A stretch of DNA of 64,000 bases from positions 620,001 to 684,000 of the forward strand of contig OZ252020.1 in NCBI GenBank assembly GCA_965247505.1, in the 5' to 3' direction. The position numbers and the translations under genes are program-made. This document shows positions 1 through 8,797 of this stretch, in pieces (position 1 is the first letter of the stretch; the number at the start of each line of letters is the position of its first letter). This DNA is from CAIYRG01 sp965247505 (GTDB taxonomy: Bacteria > Pseudomonadota > Alphaproteobacteria > Micropepsales > Micropepsaceae). The notes under the pieces were generated by a model. That model searched no databases. It saw only the letters and a list, made by a program, of their open reading frames with translations, and had not been told where the DNA came from.

Positions 1-418
1 TCCAGCCCGCACGTATGCCTTCTGCCTGTGCCTTGATCCACTCGTAATCATTGCCGAGATCGAGGACGCTCGTTACGCCGTGATTCAGCAACAGCTCGGC
101 GGCAAAATCTTCATAATGAAGATGGGCATCAATCAAGCCGGGAATAACATATTGTCCCGTCACATCTAGTGAACGATCGCCTGGCTCGGCAGCGACCGGA
201 TCGCTTGTCACCGCGGTGATACGATCTCCCTCCATCATCACCACCATGTTGGGCCGTAGAGTCCCGTCGCGCACGTCAATGACGGTACCACCGCGCAGGA
301 CAAGCCGTCCGCTTGCGTCTTGGTCTTGCTCGGCACCCTGGGCCGATGCGGCCCCAAGCGGACCGATGATCAGCAATAGAGCTACCGCTATGAACCAATT
401 TTGAATCGACATCGCCAT
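1..418 (-). CDS. Exported amidohydrolase, N-terminal part (runs off the window)
   Basis: Reading the minus strand from an ATG at 418 gives an open frame of 139 residues to the window edge. The first 27 residues are a signal peptide ending ASAQ. Then follows the amidohydrolase composite beta-sandwich start (LRGGTVIDVRDG) and the metal-binding strand GLIDAHLHY, with His99 and His101 as the HxH zinc ligands of the superfamily. Known relatives are periplasmic imidazolonepropionase/prolidase-like hydrolases; the substrate cannot be named because the rest of the barrel lies outside. A second ATG two codons downstream (412) is an equally possible start. The 176 bp up to the next gene hold nothing recognisable. 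Confidence 0.85.
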   Translation of the reverse strand, partial: MAMSIQNWFIAVALLLIIGPLGAASAQGAEQDQDASGRLVLRGGTVIDVRDGTLRPNMVVMMEGDRITAVTSDPVAAEPGDRSLDVTGQYVIPGLIDAHLHYEDFAAELLLNHGVTSVLDLGNDYEWIKAQAEGIRAGW

Positions 419-594
419 TCTCCGCCTGATTTTCTATGTTTGGCCGACACCGAGTGACCGCTCGATGACGGCGAAATATGTAGCATTTGATACGCCCAAC
501 GCCGGGGTTTGAGCAACCGCTGTGCCTTCAAATGCAGGAGGCACAATCCACTCGCGCCGAGCGAACAAAGCGCATCTAAATTTGGTCGTTCTCG

Positions 595-1035
595 TTACTC
601 TACCCCGAAGATTTGGGCGTCGGTGAGGTCGGGATTGTCACCAAGCGGATCCCGCCCGACGATGGTTCTCGTAGTGAGGTAGGTCCCGTCCGCCAATTCG
701 ACCGCACCCAATAAGCCGCCATCCGTGCCGTCTTTCAAGGGGCTAAATGTAACGGTGACCACGTCGTCGGGTGTCATGCTTTGGGCGGACCAACCGTCGA
801 GCGACATGCCCCCAGCGTCGGCCGCTTCTAATATCCACTCGACAGGCTGGCCGTTCTCGTCGGAAATTTCAACATAAAGCCAAACATGCGGATTGCCCCA
901 TATATATTCTTTGACTTTGGCCTCAACGACCATAAGCACCGTGCGATCATACATTGAGTGCGAATGATGTGCCGCAACCGGTATGGAGAGCGTGGCGAGA
1001 CACGCGACCGCGAAGCCCAGATTTTTGAAGCGCAT
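595..1035 (-). CDS. DUF6152 family exported protein
   Basis: A 146-residue protein with an N-terminal signal peptide (MRFKNLGFAVACLATLSIPV) ending just before AHHSHSMYD. The family hallmarks are visible: HHS and MYDR right after cleavage, then EAKVKEYIWGNPHVWLYVE and a short beta-rich domain. The start at 1035 is chosen because GGGGGAAAG lies directly upstream and the signal peptide begins there; the longer frame to 1233 adds sequence with no signal character. Function is unknown; the family is probably periplasmic, and the clustered histidines suggest metal binding (inference). A paralogue lies at 27076-27459. Confidence 0.85.
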   Translation of the reverse strand: MRFKNLGFAVACLATLSIPVAAHHSHSMYDRTVLMVVEAKVKEYIWGNPHVWLYVEISDENGQPVEWILEAADAGGMSLDGWSAQSMTPDDVVTVTFSPLKDGTDGGLLGAVELADGTYLTTRTIVGRDPLGDNPDLTDAQIFGVE

Positions 1036-1272
1036 CTTTCCCCCATGTGAATTCAGTCGGAGCATTATATCGATTGCACCGGGCGGCAACAATGAGCGTG
1101 GCGCTTGCGGCCCGCTAGGGTGCACTGCCGAGCGATCTCTTTCGGGGAACTGGGCAATGGCCCGGTCAAATAGTCTGGGTATATGTGCCGCCATACCTCT
1201 CCGGTAATGTTGTGGGGGCCTTATCATACCCACTATGCTTCCCTCAGCGCTTACTGTGGTCGGGAGGCTGGG

Positions 1273-2859
1273 TTGAGCATTAAGGAAGTCTTGAGTAGTC
1301 AGAAAGTCAAAACTGGCAAGAAATCGGCGGGGTTCGGTCGCGACGATTTTCTCCGGCTCGGCACCGCGATCCTGTTCGTCGTCGCGATAATGTTCTTTAC
1401 CGGCATCCAGGCTGAGCCGGGATCAAACGGTGTCATGCTCGTCATCGCGGCCACGATCGGCGCCTACATGGCAATGAATATCGGCGCCAATGACGTGGCC
1501 AACAATGTCGGACCCGCGGTGGGCTCCGGCGCCATCACGCTTCTTGGCGCGATCATCATCGCAGCGATTTTCGAAGCTTCAGGTGCGCTGATTGCCGGCG
1601 GCGACGTGGTCCGTACGATCAATGGTGGCATCATCAATCCGGGACTGATCCGAGACAGCGATACCTTCGTCTGGCTGATGACAGGCGCATTGCTGGCCGC
1701 TGCCCTGTGGCTCAATTTTGCAACCGCTGTCGGCCTCCCGGTCTCGACGACTCATTCGATTGTCGGCGGCGTGCTTGGGGCGGGTATTGCCGCGGGTGGC
1801 TGGGCAGTCGCCGATTGGAATGTGGTCCTTCAGATCACCGCGAGCTGGGTCATTTCGCCCGCTCTGGGGGGCATCATCGCCGCCGGCTTTCTTTATCTGA
1901 TCAAGCACAGTGTGACGTATAAAAAGAACGTGCTTGAGGCTGCTGTGCGCGTCGTCCCCCGCCTTGTCGCACTGATGGTGTGGGCCTTTGTCGCCTATTT
2001 GATGATGAAGGGCCTGCGACGGGTGATTGACACTGGCTTCATGAGTTCCGCGCTTGTCGGATTTGCCGCCGCCCTACCTGCCTATTTCGTCGTGAAGGCC
2101 TATGTGCGCCGCATGGCGCCGCAATTGCCGGACAGTAAAGTGGGCGTCAACGAGCTCTTTACCGCCCCGTTGATTTTTTCCGCTGCTCTGCTGAGCTTCG
2201 CGCATGGCGCCAATGATGTCGCCAACGCCGTCGGCCCACTCGCAGGCATTTATGATGCGGTCACCACTGGCGATCTACAAACGCAGGCGGCTATTCCGAT
2301 ATGGGTGATGTTGGTGGGCGCCCTTGGCATCGCACTCGGTCTTGCTCTCTATGGTCCCAGGCTGATCCGCACTGTCGGGTCCGAGATCACCGAGCTGGAC
2401 AAAACACGAGCCTTCTGCATCGCCATGGCGGCGGCCATCACAGTAATTTTGGCCACGCAGCTGGGTCTTCCGGTCAGCTCGACGCATATCGCAGTTGGCG
2501 GCGTATTTGGCGTCGGCTTTATGCGCGAATACACAAAGGTCAATTACTCGCGCATGATTGAAGAGATTAAGCTCCGTTATGCCGATGACAGCCCTGCAGA
2601 AGTCGAAGCATTTCTGATGCGATTCGAGGCGGCGACGGTTCGGGAGCGCAGCGAGATGCTCCGTGCACTGAAGAAAATGAAATCGCAAGGCGTGTTAAGT
2701 AAGTCTGACCGCAAGGGCCTACGTAAAATAAACCGGCAGGAATTGGTGAAGCGCTCGCTGCTGCTGCGCATTATTGCCGCCTGGCTTGTCACGGTGCCGG
2801 TCTCGGCGACGTTGGCAGCGGCGCTGTTCTTTTTGATCCGGGGCGTCATGCTGCCCTAA
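1273..2859 (+). CDS. pit: Inorganic phosphate transporter, PiT family
   Basis: An integral membrane phosphate:cation symporter of the PHO4/PiT family. It has the internal duplication typical of the family: GANDVANNVGPAVGSGA in the N-terminal half and FAHGANDVANAVGPLAGI in the C-terminal half, each followed by a PVSTTH or PVSSTH loop (LPVSTTHSIVGG and LPVSSTHIAVGG). About 10-11 membrane segments are apparent, with a charged cytoplasmic stretch near the C-terminus. The frame is open from an ATG at 1183, but a GGGAGG motif sits about six bases before a TTG at 1273, so I place the start there (528 aa). It is monocistronic and divergent from the DUF6152 gene. Confidence 0.93.
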   Translation: MSIKEVLSSQKVKTGKKSAGFGRDDFLRLGTAILFVVAIMFFTGIQAEPGSNGVMLVIAATIGAYMAMNIGANDVANNVGPAVGSGAITLLGAIIIAAIFEASGALIAGGDVVRTINGGIINPGLIRDSDTFVWLMTGALLAAALWLNFATAVGLPVSTTHSIVGGVLGAGIAAGGWAVADWNVVLQITASWVISPALGGIIAAGFLYLIKHSVTYKKNVLEAAVRVVPRLVALMVWAFVAYLMMKGLRRVIDTGFMSSALVGFAAALPAYFVVKAYVRRMAPQLPDSKVGVNELFTAPLIFSAALLSFAHGANDVANAVGPLAGIYDAVTTGDLQTQAAIPIWVMLVGALGIALGLALYGPRLIRTVGSEITELDKTRAFCIAMAAAITVILATQLGLPVSSTHIAVGGVFGVGFMREYTKVNYSRMIEEIKLRYADDSPAEVEAFLMRFEAATVRERSEMLRALKKMKSQGVLSKSDRKGLRKINRQELVKRSLLLRIIAAWLVTVPVSATLAAALFFLIRGVMLP

Positions 2860-3025
2860 GGGCCAAGGCGGGTAAGGATTGATTGATGCCCGCTCATGGC
2901 GCTTGCCCTTCTATGAGGGCTAGGCGATCTCTTTTCCCATACTCATGCGTTCCTCAACGCCGTAGCCAAGACAGCGATAGAATGCTGCAACTTCAGTATT
3001 TGACATTCGAATCTGAAGATTGATC

Positions 3026-4130
3026 CTTGCCTATCCGGTTAACGCCCATGACCGCTACATGTAGGGTGCCGCCACTCTCCCGAGTAAAGCTCGGCATAGG
3101 TTGGAGCAGAGGTGTCGCCCGCGATGCCGAGCAATGAGCGGAAGGCGTTGAACGGGTAGAACCGCCTGTTGAAGCGGAAGGTGAACTCGTTGAGGTAGGC
3201 TTGTAGGTGCTGGTGGCTAACGCCGTGGTGGATCCCGATCAGCCACGTCTTCAGGTTGGCGAAAACCAGATGGATGCTCGGCAGGTATTGCTCGGCAACC
3301 TCTGGATCACCACACTCGGCAACAGCGAAGTGCTCATAGCCGCGCTTACCGAGGCCAGCATAGCCGCTCCAATCGTCAGTAACGATCAGCGATCCCGGCG
3401 CGACGGTGCTCTCGACGAACCCACAGAGCGACTCGGCGCTACGGTCGAGCACGACGGCGAGCCGAACGCGTCCGGCATAGTGTCCGTCTTTCCGGTTGTC
3501 GAGCTTGGTGCCCGGCTTTCGATGACGCACCTCGATGGCACAGGAGACGGGAACCTTGTGGTGAACACCACGGCCTTCCCCACGCGTTCGCCCGCCAACC
3601 CAGGTTTCGTCCACCTCAACATGGTTCTTGGGCTGTCCACCGATCCTGTCTTGGTTGGGCCGCACCATGCCCGAGCGGAGCTTGTGGAGAATTTGAAAGG
3701 CCGTCTCGTAGCGCGAAAGACCAAGTTGTCGCTGAAACTGCACGGCGGACATGCCGGGCGTCTGACTAGCGACCAGATAAGCGGCCCAGAACCAGACGTT
3801 CAGCGGAGTGTGGCTACGCTCCATCACTGTTCCCACCGTCAGCCCGGTGTTCTGGCGGCACTTGCGGCAGCGCAGGACGCCAGGGCGGTTTTCAAAGTGG
3901 AACGGCTCTCCCGCCGTGCCGCAGTGCGGGCAGGCAAAGCCGTCTCCCCAGCGGGCTTTCTCCAGGTAGGCGGCGCAGGCCGCATCATCGGGGAAAAGTC
4001 GCTGGAACTCGGGTAGCGAATGCGGGAATGGGAGATCGGCGCGGTCGAGAACATCCATGGCGCGCTCCCCTATATCCGGTTTGCGCCCATTATAGCCCTA
4101 GTGGGTGTGGGTGTAAACCGGATAGGCAAG
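3026..4130 (-). mobile_element. IS1595-family insertion sequence, copy 1 (1105 bp)
   Basis: The element is bounded by inverted repeats: CTTGCCTATCCGGTT at the left edge and its complement AACCGGATAGGCAAG at the right. It is flanked by an exact 8-bp duplication GATTGATC (3018-3025 and 4131-4138), the duplication size known for IS1595. It carries one transposase gene on the minus strand, whose stop codon lies only about 11 bp inside the left end. A second copy in opposite orientation lies at 7659-8739. Intact ends and target duplication indicate a recent insertion. Confidence 0.95.
3039..4058 (-). CDS. IS1595-family (ISXO2-like) transposase, full-length copy
   Basis: A 339-residue DDE-type transposase. 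The N-terminus has a zinc ribbon (CPHCGTAG then CRKCRQNTG), followed by an HTH-like segment and the catalytic domain: HVEVDETWVGGR (first Asp), LIVTDDWSGYAG (second Asp), then VFANLKTWLIGIHHGVSHQH with the Asn and His residues that replace the last acidic residue in this family. It contains ECGDPEVAEQYLP, which copy 2 lacks. Start ATG at 4058 follows a GGGGAGCGCGCC stretch. Confidence 0.95.
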   Translation of the reverse strand: MDVLDRADLPFPHSLPEFQRLFPDDAACAAYLEKARWGDGFACPHCGTAGEPFHFENRPGVLRCRKCRQNTGLTVGTVMERSHTPLNVWFWAAYLVASQTPGMSAVQFQRQLGLSRYETAFQILHKLRSGMVRPNQDRIGGQPKNHVEVDETWVGGRTRGEGRGVHHKVPVSCAIEVRHRKPGTKLDNRKDGHYAGRVRLAVVLDRSAESLCGFVESTVAPGSLIVTDDWSGYAGLGKRGYEHFAVAECGDPEVAEQYLPSIHLVFANLKTWLIGIHHGVSHQHLQAYLNEFTFRFNRRFYPFNAFRSLLGIAGDTSAPTYAELYSGEWRHPTCSGHGR

Positions 4131-4576
4131 GATTGATCTTCATGCAACCTAGAGAACGCAACCGCCTTTCGGCTTCAAAAACCAGCGCTCTGCCTACGCC
4201 CCTCCGGCGGTGGAATTTCAAGACCGCCACCGAATTCAGCCAACCCCTATGGCCGTCATAGCCAGCCATCGCCGAGCCGATAACCATATTATTTTCTACT
4301 GCCACGATGAGAAGTTCGGGTTGGATAAGAAGTTTCGCCGGAATGGCCACATCCGCCCAATTGCGCGGCGCATCATCCGGGAAGGCTTCCTTCCAGAGGG
4401 CCCGCACACCCATCAAATGTGTGTCCCTATAGGTAATCACTTCGACGCTCATATCCCCCTTGGCGCCCCCTAGCTCCAATCCAGTATTACGCAGAATTTA
4501 CCAGAAAACATGGGGTAATTGATTATCAATTTCTTAGCCATCCATTAGCTATTTTTACGATGAACAACTTTGTCTG

Positions 4577-4600
4577 GAGGGCCCGCAAAAGCCCTCTTTT
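4577..4600 (+). terminator. Small hairpin followed by TTTT upstream of the histidine kinase
   Basis: GAGGGC (4577-4582) pairs with GCCCTC (4591-4596) across an 8-base loop and is followed by TTTT. It lies 27 bp before the histidine kinase start and is oriented with it, so if it acts it would be in a leader (attenuator-like) or would stop transcription arriving from upstream. A six-pair stem with four Ts is weak evidence. Confidence 0.3.
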
Positions 4601-4627
4601 GCTCGCGCTAGGGGTATAAGTTCCTAA

Positions 4628-6493
4628 ATGCAGTTGCTGTCGATTGAGGCTTTTCATCTGGTATACGGTTTGACCTATTTTATCTTGGGTCTAGCGGTCG
4701 GCGCGCGTGTGCTCGGATACCAACCGTCCGCATTTCGTAACCGTCTACTTGCCCTTGCTTCATTCGGCCTTCTTCACGCCTGCGCTATTTGGTTCCTGCT
4801 TATAAATCCTACCGCAACCGGGATTTCGTTTCATCTCCAAGCCGCATTCTATGCGGGCAGCTTCCTGTCACTCTACTATTTCGCGCTTGGATGGAATGAG
4901 AGATGGCCGATGGTGGCCCACATCATTGTTGTGGGAACAGTCTGCAGCTTGATAATCGCGTCCTTGCTGATTACGAACCAGGCACCCATGCAGTTTTTCA
5001 GTCGGCTCAACTTGGGCCTGCCGGCGACCATTTGCGCGGCTCTGGCATTCATTTACGACAGCGCATTTCGTTTCGGATCGAGATCTTCCGACTTAGCAAG
5101 ATGGCTTGTCGCAACTATGTTCTTTGTGTATGCGGCACTGTTTTTATTTTTCCACACAGCTACATTCTTACCGCCCCCCGAGTTCAACATTTTCGGTTTC
5201 GGGGCGGTGAGCGGTTTGATGCCCGATCTTACCCGCGGCATCGCGATTGTGCTCATCACCATGGGAGCGCTCGTACTCCTCAAGCATTTTGATGTCACGA
5301 CGCGTCAGAATTTGGAGGAGCGTATTGCAGACATCAAGGGCGCTCTGACGAACACGAAAGCAAGCCTGAAAAGGGCATTAGACTTTGGCAAACTGGGCAG
5401 TTGGGAATGGAATATTGTAACCGGTGAAGTTGATTGGTCGCATCAAACTTACCGGATATACGGCTTGAACATGCGCGAAACCAAAGCGACTTACTCCAGT
5501 TTCGTCGAGAGCGTGCATCCGGAAGACCGCGCCGCCGTCGAGCAAGAAATGAAACGCGTTCTGAAAGACTGCATCCCTTATAAGAGCGAGCATAGAATCA
5601 TCCGCCCGAACGGTAGCGTCCGTTATGTTCAAGCACAGGGCAAAGTCGAAATTGGCCCTGACGGAACGGCGTACAAATTGTTGGGCGCGACCTGCGATAT
5701 CACAGAGTTGGTGGCGGCTAAGACCGAGATGACTGAGGCCAAGGTCGCGGCGGAAGCATCAAACGAGGCCAAATCCAATTTCATGGCTAATATGAGCCAT
5801 GAGCTGCGCACCCCGCTCAACGCAATCCTTGGCTTCTCCGAAATTATGGAATCAGAACTCTACGGGCCGCACAGCAACCCGCTATACCAAAACTACGCAG
5901 GCGACATCCGCAAAAGCGGGGAACACCTACTTTCCGTAATTAACGACATTCTCGCTGTTTCGCGTTTCGAGGCGGGTAAGACCGCGCTCAATGAAGAAGC
6001 TGCTATCAACATCGAAGAGCTCATCACAAAATGCACAAAATGGGTGGAGCGTCAGGCGGAGGAAGCAGGCATCGTGCTGCGCACAACTATTGCTCCAGGC
6101 CTTCCGGCTTTGCGGGGCGATCCGCGTCTATTGGTTCAGGCCATTCTTAACCTCTTATCGAACGCGGTGAAGTTCACTTCGCGAGAAGGCTTGGTCGAAA
6201 TCTCCGCTATTGAAAATAGCGTGGGCGGCATCAATATCTCGGTCAAAGATACCGGAATAGGAATGACAGCCGATCAAATCAGGCGCATTGGCGAGCCCTT
6301 CTTGCAGTTTGACGACACCAGGAGCCGTAAGTTCGAGGGGACTGGGCTTGGGCTTGTGATCGCCAAACAGTTGTTGGAACTGCATGGCTGCAAACTCGAA
6401 ATTCAATCTACACCCAATGTGGGAACGACCTTCTCCGTAAACCTGCCGCCTGGGCGATCCGTGCGCCATCGCACACGACAATTACGTGCTTAG
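4628..6493 (+). CDS. Membrane-bound PAS sensor histidine kinase (orphan)
   Basis: A 621-residue kinase. Residues 1 to about 225 form seven or so membrane segments; a short coiled region follows, then a PAS fold of the PAS_3 type (about 245-365, LGSWEWNIVTGEVDW to GATCDITEL). The HisKA domain has the phospho-acceptor His391 in NMSHELRTPLNAILGFSE. The ATPase domain shows N box NLLSNAVKFTS, G1 VKDTGIGM and G2 GTGLGLVIAKQLLELHG. No response regulator is adjacent, so its partner is elsewhere. It lies between the two IS1595 copies on the strand opposite to its neighbours. The signal is unknown; a 7TM input plus PAS suggests a membrane or redox cue (inference). Confidence 0.93.
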   Translation: MQLLSIEAFHLVYGLTYFILGLAVGARVLGYQPSAFRNRLLALASFGLLHACAIWFLLINPTATGISFHLQAAFYAGSFLSLYYFALGWNERWPMVAHIIVVGTVCSLIIASLLITNQAPMQFFSRLNLGLPATICAALAFIYDSAFRFGSRSSDLARWLVATMFFVYAALFLFFHTATFLPPPEFNIFGFGAVSGLMPDLTRGIAIVLITMGALVLLKHFDVTTRQNLEERIADIKGALTNTKASLKRALDFGKLGSWEWNIVTGEVDWSHQTYRIYGLNMRETKATYSSFVESVHPEDRAAVEQEMKRVLKDCIPYKSEHRIIRPNGSVRYVQAQGKVEIGPDGTAYKLLGATCDITELVAAKTEMTEAKVAAEASNEAKSNFMANMSHELRTPLNAILGFSEIMESELYGPHSNPLYQNYAGDIRKSGEHLLSVINDILAVSRFEAGKTALNEEAAINIEELITKCTKWVERQAEEAGIVLRTTIAPGLPALRGDPRLLVQAILNLLSNAVKFTSREGLVEISAIENSVGGINISVKDTGIGMTADQIRRIGEPFLQFDDTRSRKFEGTGLGLVIAKQLLELHGCKLEIQSTPNVGTTFSVNLPPGRSVRHRTRQLRA

Positions 6494-6595
6494 GGGTCTG
6501 CTCGGGCGTCGTAACGGTTTGTAGGCCGCGCGTAAATCCGCAACTAGATAGCGCTTGCCAGCGTGCCCCTCCCCGGCCGAGAGTCTCCCTTCGAC

Positions 6596-7615
6596 TCAGA
6601 CCAAATCAAAACGCAGCTCGCCTAAGCCCTCTAGGCTGCAGGTGATTTGATCACCGGCTTTCAACCAAACTTGTTGCTCGGGTGGCATACCTGCAATCAC
6701 ACCGGACGGCGTACCGGTGAAAAATATGTCGCCAGGTTTGAACGTTATAACGCTCGATGCAAAGGCGATGAGCTGCCGGCAATTGAAGAGCATGTCATTG
6801 GTGTTCGAATCCTGCCTTTGCTCGCCATTCACGCGGGTCTCAAGACGCAAATTATTGGGATCGGGAACAAGGTCGCTTGTTACCAGATAGGGACCCAGCG
6901 GTGCGAATCCGTCCGGGGTTTTTCCGATCATGAATTGCGAGGTTATGTTTTGTAGATCGCGGGCGGTGAAATCATTGCCGGTCGAATAGCCGGCGATGTA
7001 GTCGAGCGCGTCTTCCTCGGATACCTGATGGCAGGTTCTTCCAAAATACATCACGAGCTCGACCTCATAGTCGAAATTATTGGCGGCCTCGGTCGGAAGT
7101 TTAATCGTCCCGCGGTGACTATTGAGCGTGTTGTTGAATTTGTTGAAGAGCGTCGGAGCCGGCGGTAGCTCCACCCCGATCTCATTGGCATGAAGGCCGT
7201 AATTGAATCCCATCATGATGATTTTTTCGGGACGCGTGACCAGAGGCGCAGGCGTAAGATCTTCTTCGTTGCGAAATAAGGACGCCGGGCCATCCGCTGC
7301 CGCAGCAACCACATTGGCGAGAAGCCCACCTTTGCCGTTTTGCAAGAGATCGTCCATGTCTGTGGGTGCCGGCAGATTATACATCTCCGCTGCGGCGCTC
7401 ACGTCGAGAATGCCGCGATCCAGTTTGACGCCGAGGCCATAACTTTGGCCCATGCTCAAGTTTAATAGCGTCATATTGCGCGGCATCTCATGTTCGTAAT
7501 CGGCCGGAGGCGCATCGGCCGCATGGGCTTGCCCAATGCCGAGGGTTGCGCCCGCCGATGCCGCCGCGAGACCTGCCGCACCTTTTTTTAGAAACTCACG
7601 CCGGTCCGATTTCAT
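6596..7615 (-). CDS. Tat-exported fumarylacetoacetate hydrolase (FAH) family protein
   Basis: A 339-residue protein. The N-terminus SDRREFLKKGAAGLA is a twin-arginine signal ending around GIGQAHA, so export in folded form is predicted. The FAH fold follows, with FDYEVELVMYFG supplying the E-x-E metal ligands, then GNDFTARDLQ and FFTGTPSGV. Relatives hydrolyse or decarboxylate C-C bonds in 2,4-diketo acids and are normally cytosolic, so export is unusual. The start at 7615 follows a GGAGACGGGA ribosome-binding site. IS1595 copy 2 is inserted 43 bp upstream, separating this gene from the same-strand gene at 8798-10990 with which it probably formed an operon. Confidence 0.9.
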   Translation of the reverse strand: MKSDRREFLKKGAAGLAAASAGATLGIGQAHAADAPPADYEHEMPRNMTLLNLSMGQSYGLGVKLDRGILDVSAAAEMYNLPAPTDMDDLLQNGKGGLLANVVAAAADGPASLFRNEEDLTPAPLVTRPEKIIMMGFNYGLHANEIGVELPPAPTLFNKFNNTLNSHRGTIKLPTEAANNFDYEVELVMYFGRTCHQVSEEDALDYIAGYSTGNDFTARDLQNITSQFMIGKTPDGFAPLGPYLVTSDLVPDPNNLRLETRVNGEQRQDSNTNDMLFNCRQLIAFASSVITFKPGDIFFTGTPSGVIAGMPPEQQVWLKAGDQITCSLEGLGELRFDLV

Positions 7616-7658
7616 TCCCGTCTCCGTGCGTTGCGCAGCGCGCGAACGAAAAAAGTTC

Positions 7659-8739
7659 CTTGCTTATCCGGTTTACACCCACACCCACTAGGGCTAGAAT
7701 GGGCGCAAACCGGATATAGGGGAGCGCGCCATGGATGTTCTCGACCGCGCCGATCTCCCATTCCCGCATTCGCTACCCGAGTTCCAGCGACTTTTCCCCG
7801 ATGATGCGGCCTGCGCCGCCTGCCTGGAGAAAGCCCGCTGGGGAGACGGCTTTGCCTGCCCGCACTGCGGCACGGCGGGAGAGCCGTTCCACTTTGAAAA
7901 CCGCCCTGGCGTCCTGCGCTGCCGCAAGTGCCGCCAGAACACCGGGCTGACGGTGGGAACAGTGATGGAGCGTAGCCACACTCCGCTGAACGTCTGGTTC
8001 TGGGCCGCTTATCTGGTCGCCAGTCAGACGCCCGGCATGTCCGCCGTGCAGTTTCAGCGGCAACTTGGTCTTTCGCGCTACGAGACGGCCTTTCAAATTC
8101 TCCACAAGCTCCGCTCGGGCATGGTGTGGCCCAACCAAGACAGGATCGGTGGACAGCCCAAGAACCATGTTGAGGTGGACGAAACCTGGGTTGGCGGGCG
8201 AACGCGTGGGGAAGGCCGTGGTGTTCACCACAAGGTTCCCGTCTCCTGTGCCATCGAGGTGCGTCATCGAAAGCCGGGCACCAAGCTCGACAACCGGAAA
8301 GACGGACGCTATGCCGGACGCGTTCGGCTCGCCGTCGTGCTCGACCGTAGCGCCGAGTCGCTCTGTGGGTTCGTCGAGAGCACCGTCGCGCCGGGATCGC
8401 TGATCGTTACTGACGATTGGAGCGGCTATGCTGGCCTCGGTAAGCGCGGCTATGAGCACTTCGCTGTTGCCGAGCAATACCTGCCGATCATCCATCTGGT
8501 TTTCGCCAACCTGAAGACGTGGCTGATCGGGACCCACCACGGCGTTAGCCACCAGCACCTACAAGCCTACCTCAACGAGTTCACCTTCCGCTTCAACAGG
8601 CGGTTCTACCCGTTCAACGCCTTCCGCTCATTGCTCGGCATCGCGGGCGACACCTCTGCTCCAACCTATGCCGAGCTTTACTCGGGAGAGTGGCGGCACC
8701 CTACATGTAGCGGTCATGGGCGTTAACCGGATAGGCAAG
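7659..8739 (+). mobile_element. IS1595-family insertion sequence, copy 2 (1081 bp)
   Basis: Same element as copy 1 in the opposite orientation. The ends are CTTGCTTATCCGGTT (one mismatch with the copy 1 terminus) and AACCGGATAGGCAAG. An exact 8-bp target duplication AAAAGTTC flanks it at 7651-7658 and 8740-8747. It is 24 bp shorter than copy 1 because of one in-frame deletion in the transposase gene. It sits in a gap of about 100 bp between two minus-strand genes. Confidence 0.95.
7731..8726 (+). CDS. IS1595-family transposase, copy with an 8-codon internal deletion
   Basis: A 331-residue protein almost identical to the copy 1 transposase. Differences seen: Tyr to Cys in AACLEK, Arg to Trp in GMVWPNQ, His to Arg in KDGRYAG, Ser to Ile in YLPIIH, Ile to Thr in IGTHHG, and loss of eight codons so that AVAEQYLP replaces AVAECGDPEVAEQYLP. 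In copy 1 the missing segment lies between two 9-bp repeats GTTGCCGAG; copy 2 keeps one (8466-8474), as expected for slippage or short-repeat recombination. The deletion is close to the catalytic core, so activity may be reduced. Confidence 0.93.
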   Translation: MDVLDRADLPFPHSLPEFQRLFPDDAACAACLEKARWGDGFACPHCGTAGEPFHFENRPGVLRCRKCRQNTGLTVGTVMERSHTPLNVWFWAAYLVASQTPGMSAVQFQRQLGLSRYETAFQILHKLRSGMVWPNQDRIGGQPKNHVEVDETWVGGRTRGEGRGVHHKVPVSCAIEVRHRKPGTKLDNRKDGRYAGRVRLAVVLDRSAESLCGFVESTVAPGSLIVTDDWSGYAGLGKRGYEHFAVAEQYLPIIHLVFANLKTWLIGTHHGVSHQHLQAYLNEFTFRFNRRFYPFNAFRSLLGIAGDTSAPTYAELYSGEWRHPTCSGHGR

Positions 8740-8797
8740 AAAAGTTCTTCGCCCGGCCCTAACCCAACTTAAGTCGGCCCGCTTCAATCAGCCCAAA

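Larger units (their letters stand above)
2920..4452 (-). pseudogene. GNAT acetyltransferase gene split by IS1595 copy 1
   Basis: The 5' part (4452 down to 4131) encodes MSVEVITYRDTHLMG through RRRGVGRALVFEAERRLRSLGCMKIN, with the acetyl-CoA-binding R/Q-x-x-G-x-G/A loop (RRRGVG). The 3' part (3017 down to 2920) continues in the same frame as LQIRMSNTEVAAFYRCLGYG and ends VEERMSMGKEIA. Removing the IS and one copy of the 8-bp target duplication restores a 139-codon GNAT protein, the normal length for the family. The insertion lies in the codons for Lys-Ile-Asn, before the last two strands of the fold. The 5' ORF now runs 14 codons into the IS (PCLSGLHPHPLGL then stop), so any product lacks the C-terminal third. 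Confidence 0.9.

Noticed and set aside
3207..4016. A 269-codon plus-strand frame antisense to the copy 1 transposase
   Set aside because: It mirrors the transposase gene, lacks a ribosome-binding site and has no family features; the same mirror frame appears in copy 2.
3026..8739. Composite transposon made of the two IS1595 copies and the kinase/FAH genes between them
   Set aside because: Each copy has its own distinct target duplication (GATTGATC and AAAAGTTC) and the outer flanks do not match, so they inserted independently.
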